Below, piece by piece: positions 1-9,136 of a stretch of 64,000 bases of DNA. This DNA comes from Streptomyces noursei (GTDB lineage Bacteria > Actinomycetota > Actinomycetes > Streptomycetales > Streptomycetaceae): contig NZ_CP070326.1 of NCBI RefSeq assembly GCF_016917755.1, positions 434,001 through 498,000 on the forward strand, read 5' to 3'. The position numbers were made by a program, and so were the translations under genes. The first letter of the stretch is position 1. Each line of letters begins with the position of its first letter. The notes under the pieces are model-generated. The model was not told where the DNA came from. It made no database searches and saw only the letters and a program-made list of their open reading frames with translations.

Positions 1-881
1 TGTGCCGCACTTGATCCCAGCAGGGCGACCACGGGGTACGCGTCCCTCGTGGTTCCCGCTTCCGTACGATCGATGAGATTGATCAGCGGATCGCTGCCCA
101 GGCAGTGCGCGATCCGCCCCACGTTGTCCTGGTAGAGCTGCCGGGGTGCGAAGCCGGCCTCGCCCAGGAACAGCCGCAGGGTGTCCGCGGCGAGGTTGCT
201 GGGCAGGACCGCGGCGACCTCCGGCGGGGTCAGGCCGGTGGCCGACCACAGGTCCTCGAACAGGCCCTGATAGGCCGCGAGTTGGGCCCCGAGGCGGTGG
301 GCGGCGGGGCCGGTCCCGAAGAGGTCGTAGGAGACCTGACGGGCACCGCCGAGGATCTCCCATCCGTGTCGTCGGGCGGAGACGACGGCCGCGGCGGCCC
401 CGTCGCTGGCGACCGCCGAGCCGCCGAGGAGGACCCGGCCGCCCGGCAGCACCGTGCGCACCAGATCTCCCGAGACCACCGCCACGGTCCGGGCCGCGCC
501 CGAACCGACCAGCGCCGCCGCGACGGTGAGGGCCGCGGTGGCCGTGGAACAGTCGGCGAGGCCGAGCGTCAACGGGTAGGCGTGGGACATCCCCAGGTCG
601 CCGAGGAGCTGGGCGACGGCGGTCTGGGACGCCTCGCCCCCGGGCAGCGACTCGGTGGCGAACAGGACGGTGTCCACCGCCGCCGGGGGCGTCCCCGCAG
701 CGGCCAGCGCGTCCTTCAGGGCCGGGCGCAGCAGGTCCGACAGGCCGCCCCGCGCGAGCCGGTACGTGTCGAACCCGGCCCCCGGACGGGGCGGTTCCGA
801 GGCGTATTCCGGCAGTTCGGCCACCTTCCTGCGCAGATCGCCCAGCGCGGCGGCGCAACCGTTGAGATAGGCGGCGCTCAG
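1..881 (-). CDS. KASIII-like (3-oxoacyl-ACP synthase III family) protein, 3' end off the window
   Basis: Thiolase-fold condensing or acyl-transfer enzyme, last gene of the operon visible here; its C-terminus lies beyond base 1. The translation resembles the next gene upstream throughout. Both share an ATxSLPGG stretch, a candidate nucleophile Cys in ADCSTATAAL, an LPSN motif, and NVGRIAHCLGSDPLINL near the end. No ATG or GTG lies in frame near the aligned start. A CTG at 881, seven bases after a GGAGG-rich ribosome site, matches the paralogue's start, so CTG initiation is inferred. FabH-type enzymes carry His in an HQAN motif; here the equivalent reads LPSN, so the His in GRIAHC may take over. 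Role in the pathway (acyl transfer, release or condensation) is not determined. Family confidence is good, start moderate. Confidence 0.8.
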   Translation of the reverse strand, partial: MSAAYLNGCAAALGDLRRKVAELPEYASEPPRPGAGFDTYRLARGGLSDLLRPALKDALAAAGTPPAAVDTVLFATESLPGGEASQTAVAQLLGDLGMSHAYPLTLGLADCSTATAALTVAAALVGSGAARTVAVVSGDLVRTVLPGGRVLLGGSAVASDGAAAAVVSARRHGWEILGGARQVSYDLFGTGPAAHRLGAQLAAYQGLFEDLWSATGLTPPEVAAVLPSNLAADTLRLFLGEAGFAPRQLYQDNVGRIAHCLGSDPLINLIDRTEAGTTRDAYPVVALLGSSAA

Positions 882-922
882 CGCGCCCCCTCCGGCACCC
901 GTGTGGTGCGGGCGGTTGCCGC

Positions 923-1903
923 TCAGAAGGCTCCCTCCGAGGCGTCGGGCAATAGTCGCGCGTCCAGCAGTACGGCCGCCAGGTGCGAGATTCCCGCGCC
1001 GAGCAGCACCAGGTGTTCCGCACCGGTGCCGTCCTTCGTCCCCGGCCCGGCGGGTATGGCGTCGGCGAACCGGTCGGCGAGGTTGATCAGCGGGTCGCTG
1101 CCCAGGCAGTGCGCGATCCGGCCCACGTTGCCCAGGGCGAGCTTGTCCCCGCCGTAGCCGACGTCGGAGAGATAGATCTCCAGCGCCATGCGGGCGAAGT
1201 TGCTGGGCAGGACGGCGCGGACGCTCTCGGGGCGGTGCGGGTGGTGTGCCGCCAGGCGGGCGAACAGCTCGCGGTGTGCGGTGACCTTCGCGGTCAGCTC
1301 CTGTCGCGCCCCGCCGCCGGTGCCGGGGGCGGCCGAGGTGTGGTGGGCCATCCCCAGGATCGGAAGGCCCGCGGCGGTGGCGGACACCAGCGCGGAGGCC
1401 GCCGCGTCGCTCGCGATGGCCACTCCCCCCGCCACGACCCGCTCGCCGCCCGTGGCGTGGTCGGCCACGTCTCCGGAGACCACCAGGACGTGGCGCGCGC
1501 TGCCGTCCCGGACGAGGGAGGCGGCGGTGCCGAGGGCGGCCATGGCGGTGGCGCAGTCCATCAGGCCGAGGGTGCCGGCCGTGGCGCGGGTCAGTCCGGT
1601 CTCGGCGAGGAGTTCGGCGACGTCGCGGTGTGCCGCACGGCCGCCCGGCAGCGAGTCGGTGGCCAGCAGGACGAGATCGACCTCGTCGCCCGGGATCCCG
1701 GCCTCGCCCAGGGTGCACTGGACGGCGGCGGCCATCAGCTCCACGACGGGTGCGTCCGACCAGCGGTAGGTGGCGAACCCGGCGTTGGGGGCGGTCAGTT
1801 CGGCCGCGATGCGGGGGTCGGCCTGGAGCTCCGGCAGTTCGGTCACGGGGGCGGCGTACTCGCCCAGCTCATAGGCGGGGGCGCAGAGCCGTGCGGTGAT
1901 CAT
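923..1903 (-). CDS. KASIII-like (3-oxoacyl-ACP synthase III family) protein
   Basis: 326-residue thiolase-fold protein, paralogous to its downstream neighbour. The candidate nucleophile Cys is at about 117 (LMDCATAMAAL). LPSNFARM and GNVGRIAHCLGSDPLINL follow at about 235 and 265. The usual FabH HQAN histidine is replaced by Leu/Pro-type residues in LPSN, as in the paralogue, so this is not a standard fatty-acid initiation KASIII. Relatives in natural-product clusters can act as acyltransferases that move acyl groups from a carrier protein to an O- or N-acceptor; that role is inferred. ATG at 1903 overlaps the stop of the condensation gene by four bases, indicating coupled translation. A 41-base gap separates it from the truncated paralogue. 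Confidence 0.82.
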   Translation of the reverse strand: MITARLCAPAYELGEYAAPVTELPELQADPRIAAELTAPNAGFATYRWSDAPVVELMAAAVQCTLGEAGIPGDEVDLVLLATDSLPGGRAAHRDVAELLAETGLTRATAGTLGLMDCATAMAALGTAASLVRDGSARHVLVVSGDVADHATGGERVVAGGVAIASDAAASALVSATAAGLPILGMAHHTSAAPGTGGGARQELTAKVTAHRELFARLAAHHPHRPESVRAVLPSNFARMALEIYLSDVGYGGDKLALGNVGRIAHCLGSDPLINLADRFADAIPAGPGTKDGTGAEHLVLLGAGISHLAAVLLDARLLPDASEGAF

Positions 1904-3261
1904 GCCGGTCCCCCTTCGCCGGGTCGGCTCTCCACCGCGCCGCGGGCGGCCTGCTCGGCGAGTGCCGTGAACCGCTCGACGATCCGCCGCGCGGTGCTCT
2001 CCTCGTACAGCTCGGTGTCGTACTCCAGCCAGCCGTCGGCGCCGTCCGGGCCGGGGTAGACGGCCAGCGTCAGGTCATAGCGTGCGGTGCCCTTGTCCAG
2101 GTCGGCGGTGGCCACCTGGGCGCCCTGGATCTCCCGGGTGGCCTCCCCCAGGTTGTCGAAGACGAAGACGGCGTCCAACAGGGGGTGGGTGCCCGGCACC
2201 CTGCGCGCTTCGGCGATCAGTTCGCCGGGGTAGGCGGCGTGCGCGAGTCCTGCCCTGGTCGCGGCGCGGGCGGCCCGGGTGCGGGCGGCGTGCGAGCCGT
2301 CGCCGGCGTCCCGCAGCCGTACCGGCAGCACGTTGAGGAGATAGCCGACGACGTCGGTGCCGCCGGGCCGGTCCCGGCCCGCGGTGAACGTGCCGAGCAG
2401 CAGGTCGTCGCGGCCGCCGTGTTCGGCGAGCGCGGCCCAGGCGACGGCGAGCCATCCGATGTAGGCGGTGGCCGCTTCGCGCTGCGCGGCCGCCAGGATC
2501 CCCTCGGCGACCGTGCGGGACACCGCGAAGGGCACCCGGGCGCCCGCCCGACCGGTGCCTGCCGGGCGCGGCCGGTCGGTGGGCAGCGGCGGCGGGGCGT
2601 CGGCGACCTCGGACGCCCAGTACGCGGCCGCCGCCCGGCCCGCCGGGCTCTCCAGCCAGCCGCGCTGCTCGTGCGCGAAGGCGCTGAAGGCCGGCGCGGC
2701 GGGCGGGTCGGTGTCCGCGGGCCGGGCCAGTTCGTCCAGCAGCAGCTCGAACGACCAGGCGTCGAAGACGAGGTTGGGGACCACCACCAGCAGCCATGCC
2801 TGGTCGGCCGTCGGCCCCTGGGCGAGTGCCACCCGCAGCAGGGGGCCGTTGCCCAGGTCGAAGGGCTCGGCGGCCAGTTCGCGGGCGAGCGCGTGGGCCT
2901 CCTCGGCTCCCGAGCAGCGGGTGCGGATCAGCCCCGGGGGCAGCTGCGCGTGCACGACCGGGCGCACCGCGGCCCCGTCCCCGTCGCTTTCGAAGGTGGT
3001 GCGCAGCGCCTCGTGGGCCGCGACGAAGCCGTGCACGCGCGCGGCGAGCAGGTCGAGGTCGACCGGGGCGCCGGTGAGGTGGACTGCCTGGCAGACCACG
3101 TCCACCGGGCGATCGGCCACCCACTGCCTGGTCTCCCACAGCCGCAGCTGACCGGGGGTCAGCTGGTGCCGGGCGGCTCGTGCCCGGGGCAGGCGGGCGC
3201 GGAGGCGGGCCCGCTGCTCGGGGGTGAGTGCGGCGAGTCGGGCCGCGAGGTCGGCGGTCAT
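1900..3261 (-). CDS. Free-standing NRPS condensation-domain protein with degenerate active site
   Basis: 453 residues forming one condensation-superfamily fold. It begins with a C1-like LTPGQLRLW motif at about 34-42 and has RTTF at about 87. The active-site region reads VVPNLVFDAWS at about 160-170, where the family consensus is HHxxxDG. Both histidines, including the catalytic second His, are replaced by Pro-Asn (162-163), and the last Gly by Ala; the Asp is kept. The rest of the fold looks intact, so this is not a decayed gene. Classical amide or ester bond formation by the His-dependent mechanism is therefore doubtful. Non-catalytic scaffolding, recruitment of a tailoring enzyme, or a different reaction is possible. 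ATG at 3261 overlaps the monooxygenase stop by four bases. Confidence 0.88.
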   Translation of the reverse strand: MTADLAARLAALTPEQRARLRARLPRARAARHQLTPGQLRLWETRQWVADRPVDVVCQAVHLTGAPVDLDLLAARVHGFVAAHEALRTTFESDGDGAAVRPVVHAQLPPGLIRTRCSGAEEAHALARELAAEPFDLGNGPLLRVALAQGPTADQAWLLVVVPNLVFDAWSFELLLDELARPADTDPPAAPAFSAFAHEQRGWLESPAGRAAAAYWASEVADAPPPLPTDRPRPAGTGRAGARVPFAVSRTVAEGILAAAQREAATAYIGWLAVAWAALAEHGGRDDLLLGTFTAGRDRPGGTDVVGYLLNVLPVRLRDAGDGSHAARTRAARAATRAGLAHAAYPGELIAEARRVPGTHPLLDAVFVFDNLGEATREIQGAQVATADLDKGTARYDLTLAVYPGPDGADGWLEYDTELYEESTARRIVERFTALAEQAARGAVESRPGEGGPA

Positions 3262-4289
3262 GCGTAGCGCCTCCGGAGTTCGTTGAGGTGGCTCAGGCTC
3301 TCCGCGACGAGGGCTTCGTCGACGCCGAAGTCGATCAGGCAGGCGATCTCGTCCACACCCATGCCCTGGAAGCGGTCGACGACCTTGGTGCAGGAGTCCG
3401 GGGTGCCGAGCAGCGCGCCCTTCTCGAAGTACTTGTCGAAGGCGAACTTGATCAGCTCGTCCTGGTCGCCGGCCGAGATGTCCCGCACGCCCGCGCCCGG
3501 GGCGAGGTTCTTCTTCTGGGAGTCGATGACGGTGAAGAACGACCGCAGGTAGTCGCTGAACGGCGGCCAGACGGTCTCGCGCACCTCTTCCAGGTCGGTG
3601 CCGATGAAGGTGTGCAGCATCAGCGTGACCGTGGTGCTCTCGGGGTCGTGCCCGTACTGTTCGAGGGTTTCGTAGTAGAGGGCGAGCTTCTCCTCCAGCT
3701 CCTCGTTGGTCATGTCGATGAGCGCGGTCAGCACGTTGCAGCCGAGCCGTCCGGCCGTCTCGAAGGTCTCGCGGCTCTTGGTGCAGGTGAGCCAGATGGG
3801 GAGTTCGGGCTGTACGGGCTGCGGATGCAGTTCCACCTCGACGTGATTGCCCAGGCCGTCCTGGACGTAGACCGGTGCGCCCTCCCACAGTTCGCGGATG
3901 GTGGTGACCGCGTCGAAGGTGCGCTGCCGGCGGTCCTGCCAGCCGTCCGGTTTGATGGCGAAGTCCAACGGGCTGAAGCCGGTGGCCAGCGCGATGCCGG
4001 CGCGACCGCGGGAGAGGTTGTCGACCACCGCCCACTCCTCGGCCACCCGGATCGGGCTGTGCAGCGGCAGGATGACGCTGCCGGCCCGGATCTGCAGGCG
4101 CTGGGTGGCCATCGCCAGGCCGGCGCCGAGCACCGAGGGGTTGGGGTAGAGGCCGCCGAAGCGGTGGAAGTGCCGCTCGGGGGTCCAGATCGCGGTGAAG
4201 CCGTTCTCGTCGGCGTAGCGGGCCGCGTCGAGCACGAAGCGGTACTTGTTCTTCTCGTCGCCGGAGAAGAAGATCAGGCTGAAGTCCAC
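3258..4289 (-). CDS. Luciferase-like FMN-dependent monooxygenase of the NRPS/PKS-associated class
   Basis: 343-residue TIM-barrel flavin monooxygenase. Diagnostic stretches are the N-terminal MDFSLIFFSGDE, ENGFTAIWTPERHFHRFGG at about 30-48, NPSVLGAGLA, and LSRGRAGIALATGFSP at about 92-107. These are typical of luciferase-like monooxygenases found free or fused in NRPS/PKS assembly lines. They use reduced FMN and O2 to oxidise carrier-bound intermediates. The substrate here is unknown; the beta-hydroxy acyl chain on the PKS ACP is the obvious candidate because the gene directly follows the PKS with a two-base gap. Start is GTG at 4289. No flavin reductase is seen nearby, so a general cellular one would be needed. 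Confidence 0.9.
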   Translation of the reverse strand: MDFSLIFFSGDEKNKYRFVLDAARYADENGFTAIWTPERHFHRFGGLYPNPSVLGAGLAMATQRLQIRAGSVILPLHSPIRVAEEWAVVDNLSRGRAGIALATGFSPLDFAIKPDGWQDRRQRTFDAVTTIRELWEGAPVYVQDGLGNHVEVELHPQPVQPELPIWLTCTKSRETFETAGRLGCNVLTALIDMTNEELEEKLALYYETLEQYGHDPESTTVTLMLHTFIGTDLEEVRETVWPPFSDYLRSFFTVIDSQKKNLAPGAGVRDISAGDQDELIKFAFDKYFEKGALLGTPDSCTKVVDRFQGMGVDEIACLIDFGVDEALVAESLSHLNELRRRYA

Positions 4290-4291
4290 GG

Positions 4292-7200
4292 TCAGCGCTC
4301 CTGTTCCTGGCCGGTCCCGCCCTGCCGGGGGGCTTCTTGCTGGGTGACTGGCTGCTGGGCGGCTGCCTGCTGGGCGGTTTGCTGTTGGGCTTCGGCCAGC
4401 AGGCGTTCGACCTCGTCGGGGTCGAGTGCGGCCAGTTCCGCGGCCAGCGCCTCGATGTCGTCGCCGTCGGTCGCCGCCGGTGCCTGTGCCCGGGCGTCGA
4501 TCCGCTCCTGGACGAATCGGGCCAGTGCCCTCGGCGTCGGTTCCCCCAGCACATCGGCGAGCGGCACCTCGGCCGAGAACTGCTCCCGGATGTCGGACAG
4601 CAGACGCACGATCAGCAGCGAGTCACCGCCGAACTCGAAGATGTCCCCGTCCAGCGGCATGTCCTCGCGTCCCAGCGCCCCGCGGACCAGGCGCGCCACC
4701 TGCTCGGTCAGGTCGTCGGCGGCCCTGCCCTGCGCGCCCTCGCCGGTGACGGTGCCGGTGGCCCCGCCGGCCGTGGGCCGGGCGATCCGCTCGTCGCGCA
4801 CCCACTGGTCCAGTCGGTGTGCGATGTCCCAGGTGGAGACGGCGACATGGGAGACGTCGCGGAGCGTCAGCAGCCGGCGGATGGCCTCCAGGCCCTCCTC
4901 GGGCTGGATCGCCTTGTCGTCCATGCTGCGGCCGATCGCGGAGATCGCCCGCTTCTCGTCCTGGTGGTGTTGCCAGACGTCCCAGGCGGCGCTGATCCAC
5001 ACGGTGCGGTCCAGGCCGCGGTTGGCCCGTTCGGCGGCGGCGTCCATGAAGTGGTTGGCGGCGCCGTAGCCGAGCAGCCGCAGCCCGCCGAGGACCCCGG
5101 CCAAGGAGGACAGCAGCAGGCAGAAGTCCACCGGGTGGTCGGCGAGGACCTTCTCCAGCGCGATCTGGCCGTGCGCCTTGGGCGCGAAGTGCCATTGGCA
5201 CTGCTCGACGCTGGCCGCGGTGATCGCCCGGTCCCACTGTTCGCTGGGCAGTCCGGCCGCGTGCACCACGCCGTCGAGCGTGCCGAAGTGTGTGGTGACC
5301 TGGTGCACGGCGTCCCGCAGCGCGTCCTCGTCGGCGACGTCGGCGTGGACCAGGAACGGTTCGTCGCCCTCGGCACCCAGGGCCCGCAGCCGGGTGATCC
5401 GCAGTGCTGTCGGGTCGTCCGCGTCGTGTTCGGCGAGCCAGCTGTCCCACCTCTCGCGCAGTGGCAGCGGATCGCGGGTGAGCAGTGCCAGTCGGGCGCC
5501 GGGGCATTCGCGGCGCAGCCAGTGCGCGATGGTGGAGCCGATCTCGCCGAGTCCGCCGGTGATCAGGTAGACGCCGCCGTCGCGCAGGCGGGAGGCGGCC
5601 TTGGCGGTCCAGTCGGCGCGGATCGGTTCCAGGTCGGCGATCCAGCGGGTGGCGCCGCGCAGTGTGGTGGCGACCTCGGGGCGGCGCAGTCCGGCGAGTT
5701 CGGCGGCCAGGGTGCGCAGCGAGCGGTCGTCGGGGGTGGCGGGGAGGTCGAAGTGGCGGGAGCCGATGTTGCCGTGTTCCTGGCCGATGACGCGGGCGGC
5801 GACGGCGAGGGGGGCCAGTTCGGCGACCGGTTCGGGCTCGGCGGGGCTGATGGCGTAGCCGCCGGCGCTGATCAGGTCCAGCTGCAGGGGCTGGGTGACG
5901 CCGTGCGCACTGACCGCCTTGACCAGGGCCATCAGGCTGTAGAGGCCGTTGTGCTGGGCCTGTTCGAAGCGTTCCTTCCCGCGTTCGGGGGGCAGGGGGG
6001 CGGTGGACCAGGCGTGCACGATGCGGTCCGGGAGGCGGTCCTCGGCGAGCAGGTCGCCGATGAGCCGGGCGTGGTCGTCCTCGGAGTCCGGCCGCAGGGT
6101 CCAGGTGTCGCCGTCGCGTCGGTATTCGCTGCCGGCGGTGACGGTGAGGACCTCGCCCGCGAAGGCGTGCCGGGCCAGCCGTGTCGCGGTGCCCTGGGCG
6201 TCGGCGAAGAGCAGTACGGGGTCGGCGATCGGTTCGGCGGTGGCGTCGAGGGTGCCGACGGCCGGTCGCCACACGGGGGTGGAGAACCACTGGTCCAGCG
6301 GCAGTTTGCGCACGGTGCGCGCGCCGTTGCCGGTGCCGGTGAGGGTCCCGCTGCCGGGTTCGACCCAGTAGCGGGTCCCTTCGAAGGGGTAGGTGGGCAG
6401 GGGTACCCGGGCCCGCTCGCGGTCGGCGTAGTAGCCCTGCCAGTCCACGGTGAGGCCGGCCGCCCACAGCCGGCCGAGTGCGGCGGTCACCGCGGTCAGA
6501 TCGGCACCGGCGTCCCGTCCGCGGGCCGCGGAGGTGATGACCGGCACACCGGTCTCGCGGTCCGGGTGCCGGCGGGTGAAGGTGGCCAGCGTCTGACCGG
6601 GCCCGACCTCCAGGAAGACGTGGTCGCCGTCGGCGAGCACCGTGGTGAGGCAGTCGGCGAACCGTACGGTCTCGCGCAGCTGCCCGGCCCAGTACACCGG
6701 GTCCTGCGCCTCCTCGTCGCGTATCCAGGTGCCGGTGCGGTTGGAGAGGAACGGGGTCTGGGGGCAGCCCAGTTCGACGCCGCGCAGCAGCTCGGTGAAC
6801 GGGCCGACCACGGGGTCCATCATCGCCGAGTGGAAGGCGTGCGAGGTGACGACCTTGCGGTGGGCGACGCCGTCGGCGGTCAGCCGGGTGGTCAGTTCGC
6901 GTACGGCTTCCTTGGGACCGGCGACGGTGCACACGGCCGGCTCGTTGACGGCGGCGAGCGCGACCTCGCCGCCATCGAGGTATGCGGCCAGCTCCTGCGG
7001 CGGGAGCATCACCGCGGTCATCACCCCGCCGGGCAGCTCGTCCATCAGCCGGCCGCGCTCGGCGATCACCCGCAGCGCGTCGGGCAGCCGGAACACCCCG
7101 GCGAGGGTGGCGGCCACGTACTCGCCGACGCTGTGCCCGATCAGGGCGGCCGGGCGCACGCCCCAGGCCGACCACTGCCGGGCGAGCGCGTACTCGACGG

Positions 7201-9136
7201 CGAACAGGGCGGGCTGGGTGAGCCGGGTGCGGCCCACGTCATGGGGCTCGCCCTGGTAGCCGCGGAGCCGGGGGTAGAGGGCGTCCCGCAGGTCCAGGCC
7301 GAGGTGCGGGGCGAGGAGTTCGGCGCATTCGTCGAGTGCCGCGCGGAAGACCGGCAGGTGTTCGTACCAGCCCTGGCCCATGCCGGGGTGCTGGGCGCCC
7401 TGGCCGGGGAGGAGCAGGACCACCGGGCGATCGGCGGGCTGCCCGGAGTCCTGGTGGGTGAAGCGCGGGTCGGCGGTGCGCAGGGCGCGTACCGCCGTCG
7501 CCCGGTCGGGGGCGGTGATCACGGCGCGGTAGTTGAAGGTGCGGCGGCCGGTGGCGAGGGTGTACGCGGTGTCGTCGAGGGCGGTGTCACCGAGGGCGCC
7601 GGTGGGGTCCACCGCGGTGTCGCCGGCCGCGGGCCCGGTCTCCTGGGCGGGTGCTTCGAGGTGGTCGGCCAGCTCCCGGCGCGCGGTCTCCAGCGCGGCC
7701 GGGGACTTGGCGGAGACCGGCAGCAGCACCACCGGCGGTGCGGGCGCGGCGCCCCGGGCGGCCGGGTCCGCCGCCGGGGCCTCCTCCAGGACGACGTGCG
7801 CGGTGGTGCCGCCCATGCCGGTGGAGGTGATGGCGCAGCGCAGCGGTCCGCCGTCCGCTGACCGCCAGGGTTCGGTGCGCGTGCCGATCCGGAAGCGGGT
7901 GCCCGCCACGGCGCACTGGGGGTTCCATGCGGTGAAGTGCGGGGTGGGGACCAGTGTGCGGTGGTGCAGCATCAGGGCGCACTTGATCAGTCCGGTGACA
8001 CCGGCCGCGGTGCTGAGGTGGCCGAGGTTGGCCTTGACCGATCCGATGGTCAGCGGTGGTGCGCCGGCGACCTGGTAGGACTGTGCCACGGCGGCCAGTT
8101 CGATGGGGTCGCCCATCTTGGTGCCGGTGCCGTGCGCCTCCAGATAGCTGACGGTCGCGGGGTCCACGTCGGCGACCGCGAGCGCCTCGGCCAGGACGGC
8201 GGCCTGGCCCGCGACGCCCGGCGCGGTGTAACCGACGCGGTCGGCGCCGTCGTTGCCGACCGCGGAGCCGCGTAGCACCGCCCAGACGGTGTCGCCCTCG
8301 GCGAGCGCGTCCTCCAGCCGCTTGAGGACGACGACTCCGATGCCGTTGCCGAAGAGGGTGCCGTCGGCCGCCGTGTCGAAGGGGCGCACGGTCCCGGTCG
8401 CCGAGGTGATCCCGTCGGTCTCGTGGAGGTATCCGGCCTCCTGCGGGAAGCGCAGCGCCGCCCCGCCGGCCAGTGCCACGTCGCACTCCTGCGACAGCAG
8501 GCTCTGCATCGCCAGGTGCACGGCCACCAGCGAGGTGGAGCAGGCGGTCTGTACCGAGATGCTCGGGCCGGTGAGGTTGAGGTGGTAGGAGGCCCTGGTG
8601 GCGAGGTAGTTGGGGTCGTTGCCCATCAGCGTGGCCAGGTCCTCGCGCATCCGGGGCAGCGAGCCGTCGAAGCCGCGTTCCCCGGTCAGCACGTTGTGGA
8701 GGAGGTAGGTGCTGCTGAGGGCGCCGGCGAAGACACCGATGCGGCCGGGGTACTGCTCGGAGTCGTGGCCGCTGTGCTCCAGTGCGGACCAGGAGGACTG
8801 GAGGAAGAGCCGCAGCTGCGGGTCCATCCGCTCGGCCTCGCGGGCACTGAGGTAGAAGAACGAGGCGTCGAAGAGGTCGGTGTCCTCCAGGACCGAGGCG
8901 CGCGGCACGTAACGGGAGTTGGCGAACGTCTCCGGGGCCACGCCGGCGGCCTGCAGCTGTTCCTCGTCCACGTCGGTGATGTGGGTGGTGCCCGCCACCA
9001 GGTTGCGCCAGAACTCCGTGTGGTTGCGCGCGCCGGGCAGTCGGCAGTCCAGGCCGACGAGGGCGATCCGGCCGTCTGGGGCGGTGTCGGCGGGGGTCGC
9101 CGTGGCGGCCGTCGCACCGCGGGGACGGTCAGTCAC
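4292..9136 (-). CDS. Type I polyketide synthase module, KS-AT-KR-ACP
   Basis: 1614-residue single-module PKS. KS spans about 22-450 with active Cys in TACSTS (about 199) and histidines in EAHGTG and KANLGH. AT spans about 600-900 with GHSVGEY and the SHAFHS motif expected for malonyl-CoA. The KR has an NADPH motif GGLGEIG, the Ser of LLLSSLAG and Tyr of YGAAN, so it looks active; there is no DH or ER. ACP near the C-terminus has FGGDSLL with the phosphopantetheine Ser. A Gln-rich tail after the ACP may be a docking segment. The predicted result is one malonate extension with reduction to a beta-hydroxyl. GTG at 9136 follows AGGAGG and overlaps the previous gene by eight bases. No thioesterase is present. 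Confidence 0.95.
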   Translation of the reverse strand: MTDRPRGATAATATPADTAPDGRIALVGLDCRLPGARNHTEFWRNLVAGTTHITDVDEEQLQAAGVAPETFANSRYVPRASVLEDTDLFDASFFYLSAREAERMDPQLRLFLQSSWSALEHSGHDSEQYPGRIGVFAGALSSTYLLHNVLTGERGFDGSLPRMREDLATLMGNDPNYLATRASYHLNLTGPSISVQTACSTSLVAVHLAMQSLLSQECDVALAGGAALRFPQEAGYLHETDGITSATGTVRPFDTAADGTLFGNGIGVVVLKRLEDALAEGDTVWAVLRGSAVGNDGADRVGYTAPGVAGQAAVLAEALAVADVDPATVSYLEAHGTGTKMGDPIELAAVAQSYQVAGAPPLTIGSVKANLGHLSTAAGVTGLIKCALMLHHRTLVPTPHFTAWNPQCAVAGTRFRIGTRTEPWRSADGGPLRCAITSTGMGGTTAHVVLEEAPAADPAARGAAPAPPVVLLPVSAKSPAALETARRELADHLEAPAQETGPAAGDTAVDPTGALGDTALDDTAYTLATGRRTFNYRAVITAPDRATAVRALRTADPRFTHQDSGQPADRPVVLLLPGQGAQHPGMGQGWYEHLPVFRAALDECAELLAPHLGLDLRDALYPRLRGYQGEPHDVGRTRLTQPALFAVEYALARQWSAWGVRPAALIGHSVGEYVAATLAGVFRLPDALRVIAERGRLMDELPGGVMTAVMLPPQELAAYLDGGEVALAAVNEPAVCTVAGPKEAVRELTTRLTADGVAHRKVVTSHAFHSAMMDPVVGPFTELLRGVELGCPQTPFLSNRTGTWIRDEEAQDPVYWAGQLRETVRFADCLTTVLADGDHVFLEVGPGQTLATFTRRHPDRETGVPVITSAARGRDAGADLTAVTAALGRLWAAGLTVDWQGYYADRERARVPLPTYPFEGTRYWVEPGSGTLTGTGNGARTVRKLPLDQWFSTPVWRPAVGTLDATAEPIADPVLLFADAQGTATRLARHAFAGEVLTVTAGSEYRRDGDTWTLRPDSEDDHARLIGDLLAEDRLPDRIVHAWSTAPLPPERGKERFEQAQHNGLYSLMALVKAVSAHGVTQPLQLDLISAGGYAISPAEPEPVAELAPLAVAARVIGQEHGNIGSRHFDLPATPDDRSLRTLAAELAGLRRPEVATTLRGATRWIADLEPIRADWTAKAASRLRDGGVYLITGGLGEIGSTIAHWLRRECPGARLALLTRDPLPLRERWDSWLAEHDADDPTALRITRLRALGAEGDEPFLVHADVADEDALRDAVHQVTTHFGTLDGVVHAAGLPSEQWDRAITAASVEQCQWHFAPKAHGQIALEKVLADHPVDFCLLLSSLAGVLGGLRLLGYGAANHFMDAAAERANRGLDRTVWISAAWDVWQHHQDEKRAISAIGRSMDDKAIQPEEGLEAIRRLLTLRDVSHVAVSTWDIAHRLDQWVRDERIARPTAGGATGTVTGEGAQGRAADDLTEQVARLVRGALGREDMPLDGDIFEFGGDSLLIVRLLSDIREQFSAEVPLADVLGEPTPRALARFVQERIDARAQAPAATDGDDIEALAAELAALDPDEVERLLAEAQQQTAQQAAAQQPVTQQEAPRQGGTGQEQER

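Noticed and set aside
4337..7861. Plus-strand open frame of 1174 codons opposite the PKS
   Set aside because: Gly/Gln/Val-rich translation with no domain. It is the complement of a strongly supported KS-AT-KR-ACP gene; long antisense frames are normal in high-GC DNA.
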